From Lepidurus packardi (lineage: Eukaryota > Arthropoda > Branchiopoda > Notostraca > Triopsidae): a stretch of 64,000 bases of DNA. Position numbers and translations under genes: made by a program. Of this stretch, positions 32,228 through 43,881 are shown in pieces (position 1 is the stretch's first letter; every line of letters begins with the position of its first letter). The notes under the pieces are model-generated. The model was given only the letters and a program-made list of their open reading frames with translations, did no database searches and had not been told where the DNA came from. The stretch lies in NCBI GenBank assembly GCA_023053545.1, contig JAKZAN010000006.1:3105001-3169000 (forward strand). The letters run 5' to 3'.

Positions 32228-34366
32228 ATGACCACGCCTTCGCCCACCGTCGCTCACCTGCGTTGGAGCAGCCACGCACAGAACTTGCAATCCGTCTTCC
32301 AAGATTTGTACTCGCAGCAAGCGTTGGTGGATGTAACGTTAGCTTGCCGAGGTGGTTCGGTGAAAGCTCACAAAGTCGTCTTGTCGGCCGTTAGTCCCTA
32401 TTTCCGAAGACTCTTTGCGGAATCTTCGTGTAGGCACCCCATAGTGATACTCCGCGATGTGGACGTGGTCATGGTGGAAGGGTTGCTTAACTATGTGTAT
32501 GGAAGCGACGTTCAGGTGACAGAAATGACATGGCGAACCTTGTGTGACACGGCCCAGATATTGGGCATGTCCAAGAGTTTATTTGTCAAGCCAGAGCAAG
32601 TCAACCTTGCCAGCGAAGGACAGACATTAGGTTGTGAATTTTTGACGCCAAAGGATAGTCATCATAGTAAACTTGTGATTGACCAGCAACAGAAGAGAAA
32701 TAGTACTGTCAAATGCGAAGAAAACCAAGAACTGGAACGTACGCGAGCAGCTAAGCGTACCCTGCTCCTTGCCAAAGAATCTGAAGCGGTCGGTGATAGA
32801 ACAGCGGACGAATCGACGGATACGATGTGTAAGCCGAGCAAGGTGAACGGGGACGACGACGAAAGTTCTTCGGAAGAGGACCATGAAATTACCAAAGAAA
32901 GATGCGCGGCAACGGAAGAGCCTTTATCTCAAAAAGTAATATTTCTATTTCAATCTAATTTACGTGCAATTTAATCAATCTGTTTACTTGACAAGTTAAG
33001 GATAAAATTACTTTTTGAAGTGTTAAATCGTTTAATTGAGGTTCAGTTATTTTTAATGTATACATGATTTTCTTAGAGGAAAATTGGAGCCAAAGAAGAG
33101 CCTGTTTCGAGAAAAGCTAAGCATAGGAGAAAACCTATCAAACGCACCGTAAGCTTAAATTATTGATTTGATGTCCTTTTCCGGAATTAAACTTCCATTT
33201 TTGTATTATTTTTTGAGCAGCGAAAAGAAATCCAGCGGGTTCCAATGGATTTGAGCAAGATCTCTAACGAGGATTCGGCGTCGCAAGCGATAGCCACGCC
33301 CCTGCCGGAATCCCCAGTCCCATTATTAATTAAACCCGAAGTTGACCTTGACACCAAAAGCGATGATGGCGACGAGCGAGAAAACACGGAATCCGAGAGC
33401 TTGCTCAACGCCACAACCGAGCATTACCCCTTTTCAGTGTTAGACGAACAAGTCAGTGGATCCTTGGTGGTTCAAGCGATTTGTCCGTTCTGTTTCAAGG
33501 ACTGTAAACGGACGGCAGAGCTGCGAGCCCATATCCGCGCTCACACGGGTGAAAAACCTTTCCGCTGCGACATTTGCAACGCCCCTTTCGCTCGCTCCGC
33601 CCATTTGAAGCGCCACCGGCGAGTCCATACGGGCGAACGACCGTTTGAATGCCTACGATGCCAAAAGGCCTTTTCGCGACAAGATAAGCTCAAGCTGCAC
33701 ATGGATCGTCATCGATTGAGAGAACTGGGGGGCAAAATGACATTAGGAAGACCCCGGAAAGAAAAGATAACCAGTCCGTCCAACGCCCAACTCGCTAACC
33801 ATGCGGCTCCAAAGAATACTGACGATAACCATAACTCGGACTCGGAACCTCCCAGCTCCCTGCCTACGACCCCGACCAGCAGCAGTTGTAGCACAACCCC
33901 CTTGTCGACGACCGCTCCGTTAACCGGCGGAGAATTGGGCATGGGTCAGTTCGCGTTTCCCGGTACTCCAGCCTCGTCGGCACGGCCGTCGTCTTCGTCT
34001 TCGCCGTCGCCTTTATCGAGTGGCCTTACCTCGCCCAGTTCTTTGTCCGGCTCGATGCCTTACAATGAGATGAGTTACTTATCGTTGCTAACCTTGTCAC
34101 AAAGAGGCTTGGGTTTGTCCTCCAGCGACTTGTCATCTTCGTCGTCGGTTTTACCCCATTTGCTCCACCACCAAGCGTTACAACTGTACCAGAAAGGTTT
34201 GAAGGCCAGTATGGGCAAACGAGGTCCCAACAGTCGCAATCAACAGCTCAACAACGAAGCACGCAGTAAAGGACTTACCACCCACGAATCCGCTGCCGAG
34301 AGCTTATTAAGCTTGGTTCAACAAATGGGCGAAGCTCAAACGTTACCTCCACATGCTCATTCCTAA
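32228..34366 (+). CDS. TTK-type BTB / C2H2 zinc-finger transcription factor
   Basis: Exons 32228-32935, 33077-33148, 33221-34366; all junctions in phase 0; 641 residues. An N-terminal BTB domain (about residues 10-120: [50 protein letters not shown]) is of the arthropod TTK type and should dimerise. An acidic, Ser/Lys-rich linker follows, then three C2H2 fingers from about residue 348 (CPFC, CDIC, CLRC, with TGEKPF and TGERPF linkers), an AT-hook-like GRPRKE and a long Ser/Pro-rich tail. A nuclear DNA-binding regulator is expected. Finger recognition segments read [18 protein letters not shown] and [10 protein letters not shown] could not assign it to a named insect gene. The start ATG has a favourable context (agcaccATGa). 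Confidence 0.9.
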
Positions 34367-36852
34367 GTTTGGCCTCTTTTCTTTTCCCCTTGACCATTTC
34401 TGTCGTTTAGAGAATCCAAAGAAAGCTGAGGGACCACGCTAGGAAATTATCGCATTTCACTTTTAAGACATCTTCCATATTTTTTTAACTTTTCTTTTTT
34501 GCCATAATTGGCGTATAGTAAGGGGGTTTTGTCGACCTGGGGAAAGCGTTACCCTGGCAACCAAAACACGTGGTACAAGCTTTGCAAGTGCCTAGCTTTT
34601 TCCTTTCAGAATCTTTCAAGTATACGCCGCAACTTCTTTTGTAAAACTGAAAGTGAACACAAACCCGGAGAAAGGATTTTTGTCTCTCTTTTCCAAAAAA
34701 AACGAGCTTAGAAAAATAGTAAAGCTGTAGAGTTTAATGAGAAGAATTTAAGAAGCTTTGTTTTCCCCAAGTTTGAAGGTGGGGCCAGTTGAACGCCTAA
34801 TTTTGAGGCAGTTCAGACTCGGACCCTACATTTTGATAGCTTTAATGATAACGTTTTAATGTTGTGCTTGACCACCTCATATGTGTGTCCGGGGACAGCG
34901 TGCAATCACATTTGACGATAGCTGATATACCTTTTTCTTTCTTAGTATGATTTTTATGTTCTTGCGTGTTGAAATTGGTGTGCGAGTGCTCGTGGCTAAT
35001 TGTAGGTCTATGGACATTGTTTCTTTGATTTTTCTTCCTTTTTTGTTTGTGAACTGAGTTGTGAGTTCGGAAGGGAGTTTTGATCCTTCCATCTTCTTGC
35101 ATTGTTGTTAGAAACCGCTGACCAAAGGCTAATTATTGTTGTGACTTTTCCACTGCGTTCTATTTTATTTCATTTTTTGCCCTAGGTAGTTACTTCTGTT
35201 AGGATGTAACGTGTTAACATTGCTTGTTGTCGTATACTGCTGTGCGGCTTATGGAGTGCATTTTCTGCTTTAAAATTTTCAGCCAAGATAGATTGGTTTG
35301 GCTCAACGGTAAAAGGGAAACAAAACTGCCAGTTTTAAATGTTATTGTCTTCCGAAAATTCCTGAGCTATGTTTCAGCAGTTGTAGTTGTTTCCTATTCA
35401 GCGCGCAAGATGCGTGTTTTGTATCCCGGTTTGCCGGATCTTCTTGATTGGTCTCTTGCCATCTAGCGCGATACCGTTTATCAGTGCAGAGAAAAATCAC
35501 ATTGGGGTCTTTTTTATATGCAGCCAGTCTGCCAAAAGCCGAACTTTCTCCCCCAGTTTTGGTCCAAAAGCTTTACATAATGTAACTGTGGTACGAAAAC
35601 ACAACTATAGTTGTTTATTGGCAATGTAAGCGAAAGCGCCATTAATTATATATATACGTAAGAAAAAAGGACATTTTCATTTGATCTTGCGCCGAAGGTG
35701 TGGCGGAGAATTTTGGGGTCAGTAAAAGGGTAAACTGTGGGAGGTGGTGGGAGTGTGATCAGCTTTTCTGGGGATCAAGATTCGTTCAGACTATATAGGG
35801 ACCACACTGCACTGTTAGCGCTAGCAGATTTAACCCAAGGTTACCCCGACTGTCGTATATACGTCCTTGTGTCCTATCTTTATATCTGTAACGCCCATAC
35901 CAATGCAAAAGTGTTTCAAAGCCGTTCTTCTTCCACTTTACTATACTAAATTAATGCAGGCATAAACTGCGGAAGTTTTAGAACCCAGTGCTCCTCTGTC
36001 AAATCTGATATTTTCCCGGATAGTTATTTTCTACCTTTTTCAAATCTGATACAGTCGAAGGCTCCAGTGATAACTCTTTTTGAGTTCAGTCCCGTATTTT
36101 TTCTCTCACAAGAGCAAGACGAAAAAGCGGGAGTTCGTTAGTTCCTCCCAATACAGTGCTTCCGTTAGAATCTCACATTAATTCTTACGGTCAGTGTATA
36201 ACTCGCCCACAAGTTCTCCCCCGTTTTCTAGTGTGTGTCCATTTACACAATACACGACTTCTCATTGGTTACATTCTGAATGAATTTACAGCCGTTTGGG
36301 ATGTTTCACCTTGCTTGAATCAGCTACGATTATGAGGAACGCTTTAGTTACGGTTCAAAGCAATGTTGTATGCGTAATCACAAGGTAGATGATAGGTTGA
36401 TGAGGTGAGAATAAATCTTTCTATTTAAGAGTTCCAGGTGACGAGTAAATGAAGTTTTACGGGGGCATTTGCATATAGGCTTAAACTAGCAGCCTATAAA
36501 ACATATGAGTGCGGAGAATAAAGATTCAGCACAGGAAGTTGATTGACGCAGGTGTGGTTTTAGCAATTCTGACTATTGAGTCACCTTACAGAACCTTTGA
36601 ATCGAATGACACATTGCGCACACGTATTGACGGTCATAAAAGGTTTGTCTGTACAAACGCATCCTACCTTTTTTTATTATTATGTTTGTCCTAGCAAACC
36701 CTATCCGGAACCTGTACATCATTTTCAGTGAACATGAGTGTTAAGAGCTTCTGTTATAACCGTTCTATAAAGTCATGTTCAACTTCCCGGTGAGGTGTTA
36801 GTGGTGAACTTGGAAGCTCGACGTAAACGTACGCGAACTAAAGTTCTTCGCT
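34367..36852. other. BTB gene 3' flank and intergenic stretch
   Basis: No coding feature supported. The first part is probably 3' UTR. A TATAAAA at 36495 followed about 30 bp later by a TTCAG initiator-like site could be a promoter for the secreted-protein gene starting at 36853. Confidence 0.45.
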
Positions 36853-38605
36853 ATGAAGCTCGTAATTCTGTCCACTTTGGTCATCGTAGCTTGTGTAAGC
36901 TAGCATCTCGCCTGATAAGTACTAGTTTTATTTCTAATGTAAATTTGCACAGGCTTTCCCGTTTCCTCAATCGTTTCCGTTTTTGGAGCTCACCAACAAT
37001 TTGCGTGATACTTTCCGCAATTTCTTGAATGGTACCTTGTCGCGTAACAATAGCACCAACTTCCTCAGTTTCGGCTTCGAAAGTAAGGGTCTTCGTCCTG
37101 TAGCCTAGGTCAACATATTGGAACTAACTACGTATTCATTAGATGTTACTTTTAATACCTCGAGGTTCCAAAGATTTTTAAATCGCACACTGGCTACTAC
37201 TCCGTTCCTTCATGAGCTCGGAAACCCAGGCGAGGTATTGAGTGGTTTAAATCATTATAGAAGAATGAACGCTTTTCTTTTCAATAGTTAACTTGCTTAT
37301 CGGCAGAACAACGGACGGCTCTCAAGCCTTGTGAAAACTCGTCTGCTAATACGGTACTTTAGTATTTTTAATGGACAGTAATATATTGTTAATGTTACGA
37401 TTACTGATGTATTTAGTGTCAACCGGCGTGTGCTTTGAAACAAGCTGGCGCGGTAAGCTTCGTTAAGTACTTTATTGTAAATATTGATTGTAACTCCTTT
37501 GCAATCTAGCTGGACACGTCTGGGCGAATCATTCAGGCTAATTTAGCAAGCATTATTACGTCGACAAATTTAACTACGGCTCAAAAAAATGCTTCTATGA
37601 CATGTCTTAACAAGTGCTTAGCCTTGAACGTTACTGGTGTTGTGAACACATTGCAAGGTAGTTTGGACATCAAACGATAACTCTTTATCATTAATTATTT
37701 CTTTCCTTTATTTTCGCTTTGCTCGTTTTCCTCTTTAGCTGTATTCAAAAATGTAACCGGTACATCCATGGATCCGTCATGCGTTGAAGCTGGTGCAGCA
37801 GCGTCCTGCGTCCTGCAAGCTCTCTTGAAGAACGTAATGTTGATATTTGATTCCCTTGATATTTTGAGGTATTGACTGCTGATTCATTCTTTCAGGGTTG
37901 TAGTAGATATTCACGTTTTGGAGCTTTAGTGCAAGCACCCGAAGAGGATAAGCCAGTTAAAATGGAAAGTCTGCTTGTCGAATTGGGCCAATTGGTTCAA
38001 GGGGATGAGCCTACTTCGGAATCATTCTCGGAAGAAAACGAAGACGTGGCTGAAGCTCAGGCACAAGTTGGGGTGTTAGCTTTTTTGAAAGCCTACTCCA
38101 ACGGCTCGGAGTCTGAGAGTGAAGAAGGCAGCGATTCTTCTAGTGAAGAAGAAGTAAAAGTTTTATAGTCGTAGGCTTTTTAGGAAACATTGTATAAGGA
38201 CTGTTGATTTAGGACACAACGACTACTGCAACTCGCGTGAAACGTGCTCCAAAACCTGCGGATAACTCTAACAATACTGGTACCGGGGACTTTGGTGAAG
38301 ATATTGATTTTGAGGATACCTACGTCGAAAACGGTGGAAGGGATACAAACTTAAAGCCAAGCAATGGTACTGATCGCCCTGATCGTCAACGCGGAGGGAG
38401 CCAAGGAACGGGCAATACGGACAAGGCACGTGGTAATGGAAGGAGCGCAAATTCCAGACGTGGTGGTAACCACGGTGGCGAACAGCGTGGGGGTGGAAGA
38501 GGTAGAGGCCATGGCAAACATGGAAGAAACTGTACTTCCACTACTACTAGTACTACTGACGCAACTGCAACCGAAGCTGATGCAGAAACCACTGTTGACC
38601 CTTGA
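36853..38605 (+). CDS. Unrecognised secreted protein with acidic and RG-rich tail
   Basis: I do not recognise this family. Nine exons: 36853-36894, 36953-37082, 37143-37234, 37307-37330 (end uncertain), 37417-37452, 37510-37657, 37739-37833, 37896-38153, 38213-38605; about 405 residues. Exon 1 is a signal peptide (MKLVILSTLVIVAC). The following region has many N-glycosylation sequons (NGT, NST, NVT, NTS, NRT, NLT, NAS). A central part has paired cysteines (CQPACALK, MTCLNKCLAL, PSCVEAGAAASCVLQ). Then come an acidic serine stretch (GSESESEEGSDSSSEEE) and a Gly/Arg/His-rich segment (RGGGRGRGHGKHGRN) before a Thr-rich end. AATAAA lies at 38723. An extracellular or matrix role is inference. The small fourth exon was chosen to keep phase and avoid a stop. 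Confidence 0.7.
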
Positions 38606-39256
38606 ATGCAGAAAATATTGTGTTTGACTTTTTGATGTTATTTTTTTATTTGCACGGTTTTTCTTAAGTTTTAAAGCATCCTTATAATACAAACTTTGAC
38701 TGTATTCCTGAAGGTTGGAACCAATAAATTAACTTTGCCACAGCATCAAAATTTGCGTTAGAACAATATTGGAAGCAGCTGAGGCGTAGTATCTTGGCTA
38801 TTAACTATGTTTAGTGGAACTGCCTTTTGGCTATCCTTTCTGTATTCCAGTGCTATTTTGAATGCAAAGTGGACCCCTCCTCGGATGTGCCATAGAAGCC
38901 TTTGAGAATTCGAGCAACAAAACTTGTTTCGACTTAGTAACCTTGCTATTGAGAACAGCGCCAATTGCCTCTCATAATTTGCTCCACCCGTTTTTTTCAA
39001 AACCTTCTTCCGGTTGAGCTTGTTTTGTGTGCCCTTTCATAAGGATCGGTGCAATTTCGTCATTAACGTGAATGAATAATGATCGATCTAAACTTCATTG
39101 ATCAGAATTTTTCTAAACGTAGTAAAAATTGGTAGTGCTTTTATTCATTTACACGTGTATATATATCGGGTTGATTTCTGGTGAACATTCAATACCGCAC
39201 GGCTCGTCCGCCATTTGGCTTCTCGCTTCTGTTCCCAATCTACGTAAGCTACAATC
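38606..39256. promoter_or_regulatory. Intergenic region with TATA-type promoter of the microexon gene
   Basis: AATAAA at 38723-38728 closes the previous gene. A TATATATA box at about 39159 is followed roughly 30 bases later by a candidate initiator (acattcaat, about 39185), about 70 bp before the ATG at 39257. No other gene seen. Confidence 0.5.
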
Positions 39257-40981
39257 ATGAAGTTATCTTTGTCACTTGTCGTACTGGTTAGTCTCATTGC
39301 CGCTACTTCGGTAAGTACTCTCTAAAATGTTTAGTGAAGATAAGAGTCTCACTACGTGTGCTTTTGTGTTAGGCTGGACCGATTCTTAACATCACCTGTA
39401 AGTTTGGGCGTTAAATGTTTGTAGGGTGCTAAATAAAATTGTACAAACTATAATTTTATATTTTTTTAGTGTTATCGGGATTCAATCTCAGTCAACCATT
39501 CAACTTAACCCGTAAGACCATACACTCAAATGAACCATTCTATGAATGTTTGAAGTGCATATATGTATCACGCGTATACGCTATGACATATTTATATGTA
39601 TGACGTCAGGCCCGTATCCAGGGAGGTAGGGGTGTAACCTCCCCATTTTATTTTCTCCGTAACGATATCTACACACTACCCCCCGCCAACCCCCCCAGAA
39701 CCAAAATTCTGGGTACGGCCCTGGACGTACTAATACGTATACTACGTCTACATTATGCGAATGACGTATCTCTTTTATTATCTAATTGTTTTCTTTATTA
39801 GTAAATCCACTGGCTTCTTTGTTGCCTCATTTAAACTTGACTCGTAAGTTCAGTAAATTCAAAGTAAATTAAGGTCATAATTACTTGTTTAATAGTGTTT
39901 CCCCAGCTGAATCTCACGTCTCTTACCAGGATCCAACCACTAAATTTGTCACGTAATTTTAATTCGGTCAGATTTACCTGATATTCTAATTATTTTCTCT
40001 CAGTACTAAACCTCGGCGCTCTTCCTAAAATCAATATTACTCGTAAGTATTGCGATTTCAAATGTAGTATTGGGTCCCTAAATACTTTTCTCTTCCAGTT
40101 TTACCCGGACTCAACCTTACCGGTAAAAAGTTTTCAAATTCTTGCCTGAAATCTTAAGTTGAATTAATTTTCATTTGTATGACTTTGCAGCTCTTCGATC
40201 TTTGAACATAACCGCGGGATCTCGTAAATAATGCGCATTTAATTAATTACTATTTAAATAACGGTTTTCCCTGTAGTTATTTCTCCGTTGAGTTTGCTAC
40301 CACTATTCAATCTCTCAGCAATTCCACGCTTGAATTTCACGGGTAACAACTGGTACACACAAAGATTTATCTTATCGTTATATCATCTTTTAAGGTATCC
40401 AACCTGCTCAACTGAACTTGACATTGCTGCCACTACTACCCAGACTGAACCTGACGTTTCCTCTTCTTTCATTGCTGAACGCAACCAGGACTCTGAACAT
40501 TGGCTTTCCAACTCTCTCGTTGCTTCGTGTAATTTATTGTTCTTGATTCTGACACTGACTTAGCTATATTCTATAAATTTTTTTCAAGCCTGGCAGAAGT
40601 GTCACTCAAGGCTCTTCGGAAGAACTAGCAGAAGGCCAGGTAACTCGTTGACTTTTACAATCCGCACCAATTTTACAAGACTGTCTGCAGAGCTCTTCTT
40701 TATCTGAAGCGTACACCGCTATCGTGCAAACCACTTCTGGAAACGCCGCTTTGGTGGGCCAAGAAGTCCTGTCTGCTATAACTCAAGCTATAGATGCCAC
40801 GGATCTCAGTGAAGAGGCCGAGTTAAGCCAAAACGCTGGTGCTGATATTCCTACGAGCTCAGGTTCTTTCAGCAGTACAAACAAGCCAGTTATTAAAGAA
40901 GACAAGCCCACAGAAGATACGAGCGTTCTTCCTGGTACCAATGTTGGACGCCGCCCTGCTTCCGGTCGCCCTCGTGGCTAA
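39257..40981 (+). CDS. Secreted sequon-repeat protein built from microexons
   Basis: Family not recognised. Twelve exons: 39257-39310, 39373-39397, 39470-39511, 39802-39843, 39896-39952, 40004-40042, 40099-40122, 40191-40223, 40277-40342, 40395-40528, 40589-40639, 40691-40981; 285 residues. Exon 1 is a clean signal peptide (MKLSLSLVVLVSLIAATS). Exons 2-9 are 24-66 nt and nearly all have phase-1 borders. Most end just after an N-glycosylation sequon in a leucine-rich unit, for example LLSGFNLSQPFNLT, LNPLASLLPHLNLT, LLPGLNLT, ALRSLNITAGS. About 14 sequons are encoded in roughly 150 residues. The last exons give a Ser/Glu-rich tail ending GRRPASGRPRG. AATAAA lies at 41130. Every junction keeps frame, which supports the model despite the small exons. 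A heavily glycosylated extracellular protein is inferred. Confidence 0.75.
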
Positions 40982-41176
40982 AGAATAGAGAGTAACGAAT
41001 TGGAATACGGCAAATTCAAACTATGATAACGGCTCGTCACCAAAGTGTATAAACGTTATTTTCTCACACCTTAGTTTCGATCAGATAGCCCGTAGCACAC
41101 ATGTAATCCTTTCTATGAATTAACGCATTAATAAATACTTCTAAGCAAGTTTAAACAGTTGATAATATTTCGGACG

Positions 41177-41937
41177 TTAGGACGCACTTAGCAATTCGGG
41201 GTATTCAGACATGAACTTGTATATCTTTTTGACAGTGTCTTTCTTGTCCTGCGTCCATAACGCAGCTGCTAGGTCCTTAACTAATGCTCTTCCGTTATTT
41301 TTCGCAATCCAGTTCATTAGTAAATGGTACGTAACCTAAATAAGAAAATCAGAATCGTTTGAATAATCAAAAGATGACTGATACTAACTTCTCGAATGCC
41401 AATGCCTGAATAAGCCATTACATGTCTTTTGGCTTCTGACTTCATATCAAGTTTCTTCCCAAGAATAAGAACTTCGTTGGCATCGGTAAAGAATTTTGAT
41501 GCAAATATGGCCAAACAAAGGTTAAGCCGCGTTTCGCAAGCTGAAAGAAGCAAACTTTAGAAAGGAGCGTAAATTTACATTTAGTTTAGAACACCTGTGT
41601 ACAACGACGGCAATAGTTTTTGAGGTTTATTTCTTTGGAAGGCAGGAGAAGGAGGGTTAATCGTATAACTCGTACCCAGATGAAGTACTCCAGCTTTGCT
41701 TATGTTAATATCCCCTACAATTATCATGTTGCCAGTTCCAATGTTACCGGGCAATTGTGATAGATTGGGAAGACCGGTGTTGATTCCACCCGTATTTGTA
41801 TTGTTCGCGTTTGGTAAATGTTGAGAATAAGACTGCTCGGATGTATTAGTTTCACTTTCAGTTTCTTCCACCACAACTGCGTCGCTTTCGGTGTCTTCAT
41901 CTTCACTAAAATCAATAGGCGACCCTCGATTGGCCAT
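41177..41937 (-). CDS. IMD-like adaptor: RHIM-like segment plus death-like domain
   Basis: Three exons: 41595-41937 (ATG), 41389-41540, 41177-41335 (TAA); 217 residues; phases 1 and 0 agree. The N-terminus is acidic (FSEDEDTESDAVVVEETESE) and Asn-rich. Residues 70-95 (NMIIVGDINISKAG, then VLHLGTSYTI) resemble a RIP-homotypic amyloid motif, whose core is hydrophobic-x-hydrophobic-G (VQLG in TRIF, LHLG here). The last 100 residues look like a six-helix death fold: ANEVLILGKKLDM, then YHLLMNWIAKNNGRALVKDL and TVKKIYKFM, matching the usual pattern of death-domain helices 4-6. RHIM plus C-terminal death domain is the layout of the arthropod immune adaptor IMD, and the size fits. The domain calls are by eye; an unrelated death-fold protein is possible. 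Confidence 0.6.
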
Positions 41938-42214
41938 GTTTCAGTTTTCTTCCGGTGTTTCGGTTGAATTACTCCTGTAGGATTATTTACTACTGCTGTG
42001 GTTCACTTACATGAGAAAATAATAATAATAATAACAAACAAGACGCCAGTGAACTGCCGGGAGCTATGCAAGACAAGCTTGCGGAGTGAGGGCTATAAGT
42101 GTCTGTAGAGATGTTCAGTAGATGGCCAAAGTGTAAGAAATTGTGCGGGCAAGGGAAGGTAAAACAAGCCGTCTCGTAAGCTCAGGAATGGCTTGGGGTT
42201 GGTCGGTGTAGATA

Positions 42215-42748
42215 CAAGGAAAACCGTTTCACACGAAACACCTGTTACCAGAAAATTGTATTATGGTCTGGACAAAAGGCAATTCCATACATTTGTTACC
42301 TTTTAACATGAAACAAAAACTACTTACCACGAAAAAATTTCGCGTCTCTGAGGAACGACAGGGTAGTTTTGTTGCGACAAAATATTTTTTGACTACAAAA
42401 TACTTCTGTCTTCTTACCAACCGTCTCCCTCTGCCAATAGGAAGGGTTGTGAAGTCTTACAAACATCCCTGACTTAAGTTTAAATTTTTGTCTTTCTCGC
42501 TCCAAGCGTCTGTGGGCATTCAAAACATTTTGTTTTTATTTACAGTCTGTTAAAATGCTTAAAATGTATTGTTTATGCTTTAAAATGTATAGACTGTCAA
42601 TATATGAGTATAAACTTGAATATTAAATCTATTATCACGACAATTTTTTGATTAACTAGGTTTTTTGCATATATCTATTAGCACGAATTCCTTTTAACAC
42701 GAAAAAATATCTCGGTCCCTTCGATTTCGCGTTAAGTGGTTCTCACTG
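42215..42748. mobile_element. Pogo/Tigger-like MITE, 534 bp, abutting a gene start
   Basis: The right end, read on the - strand, is CAGTGAGAACCACTTAACGC, similar to the element at 56653. The left end (CAAGGAAAACCGTTTCAC) is a diverged inverted copy. A TA dinucleotide flanks each side (42213-42214, 42749-42750), as expected for Tc1/mariner/pogo insertions. No transposase frame. Confidence 0.6.
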
Positions 42749-42752
42749 TACA

Positions 42753-43881
42753 ATGTGGGAAACATTCATGGAACCAGTATTGTTAGTTTTTATGACTGTA
42801 TGTCTATCTATATGTACTGGTAAGAATGAAAAACTCTTGAAATTGTAATGATTGATTGAACGGGGAAATAAAAAAATATGTACGTTTGGTAGGGTTAATT
42901 GGTGTATCTGTACGGAGTGTGACGGATAACTATCATTTTGAGGTATAGAAACGGGTAGAAGTGGTAATAAAGTCAGGCTGGATTTGGGCAAGTATCAGAA
43001 AACCACTTCGGACTCTTGGATTTAGCAGTAGGTGAAATCAGTACGGAATCTAGTACATACTGGCTTCTTAGATCACCGCACACTTATAAAAATGGTACCT
43101 AAAAAAGTGAAGAAACTGCGCTCAGATGATAATAAGCAGAACAAACGAGAAAACAAAGTGAGAAAAGATGACAATTAACCAAAAGAAAATTAATTTTTCA
43201 TAGACTCTCTATGCCGTATGGACTTAATGTCCGTGCACGCCTACGATTCGTAAGCGTCATCGAATTAGTGTTCATTGTTCCGATAACAATGAATTGCAGC
43301 CACCGAGGAGAAGTCAATGTGTAGGTTTTGTCGAATTTGTCTAGTCGTAAAACGGTTAGTGACGGTGTCAAGATTAACTGGATTTCCCAATGAATTCCAG
43401 CTTGATAGTAATAAAGAACGAAATTTCCACTTGGATTTATTCTTCACTCATATTTTTTTGGTGTTTTTCTCATTTCTACTATTAGATAGTTCCATGTGGG
43501 TCGACGATAGTACTTGTGGAGCCTAAGAACGTCGTTTTCCCAACAATCATCACGTCGACTCCAACACGACGACCCGATAACCAGCGACGGCATCCACATC
43601 CGCAAATTCCAGACATTTTGGATGACAACAGTCCGGAAGAAGCGTTAAGTATCTCGGACATCTCTTCTGGTCACGACTCGGAGCAAGAAACTGACCATGA
43701 AGGTAAATCTTCGTTCTCAACAACGTCGGAGGCAAGCGACAATCTAGTAGACAGCTTGATTGTAGCATTCGAATTGCTCAACATAAACAAAACTGCTAGT
43801 GGAAATAACACTTCTAGCTCTAACAACACGGTCGATATGCTTAGCATTAGTCCTGTACCCAACAATAAATCTTCCGGATGA
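42753..43881 (+). CDS. Unrecognised small secreted Ser/Asn-rich protein
   Basis: Two exons, 42753-42819 and 43490-43881, joined in phase 1; 152 residues. Exon 1 encodes a hydrophobic leader (MWETFMEPVLLVFMTVCLSIC) consistent with a signal peptide. Exon 2 continues VPCGSTIVLVEPKNVVFPTI, then a basic Pro/His stretch, an acidic Ser region (SISDISSGHDSEQETDHEG) and an Asn-rich end with sequons (INKTASGNNTSSSNNT). AATAAA lies at 44200. It resembles its two upstream neighbours in style (leader, sequons, acidic serine tract) but not in alignable sequence. The start codon lies two bases past the MITE's flanking TA, so an undetected upstream exon or a start inside element-derived sequence is possible. 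Confidence 0.55.

Noticed and set aside
43092..43178. Small lysine-rich + strand open frame inside the intron of the third secreted gene
   Set aside because: 28 codons of low-complexity basic sequence without splice sites in the needed phase.
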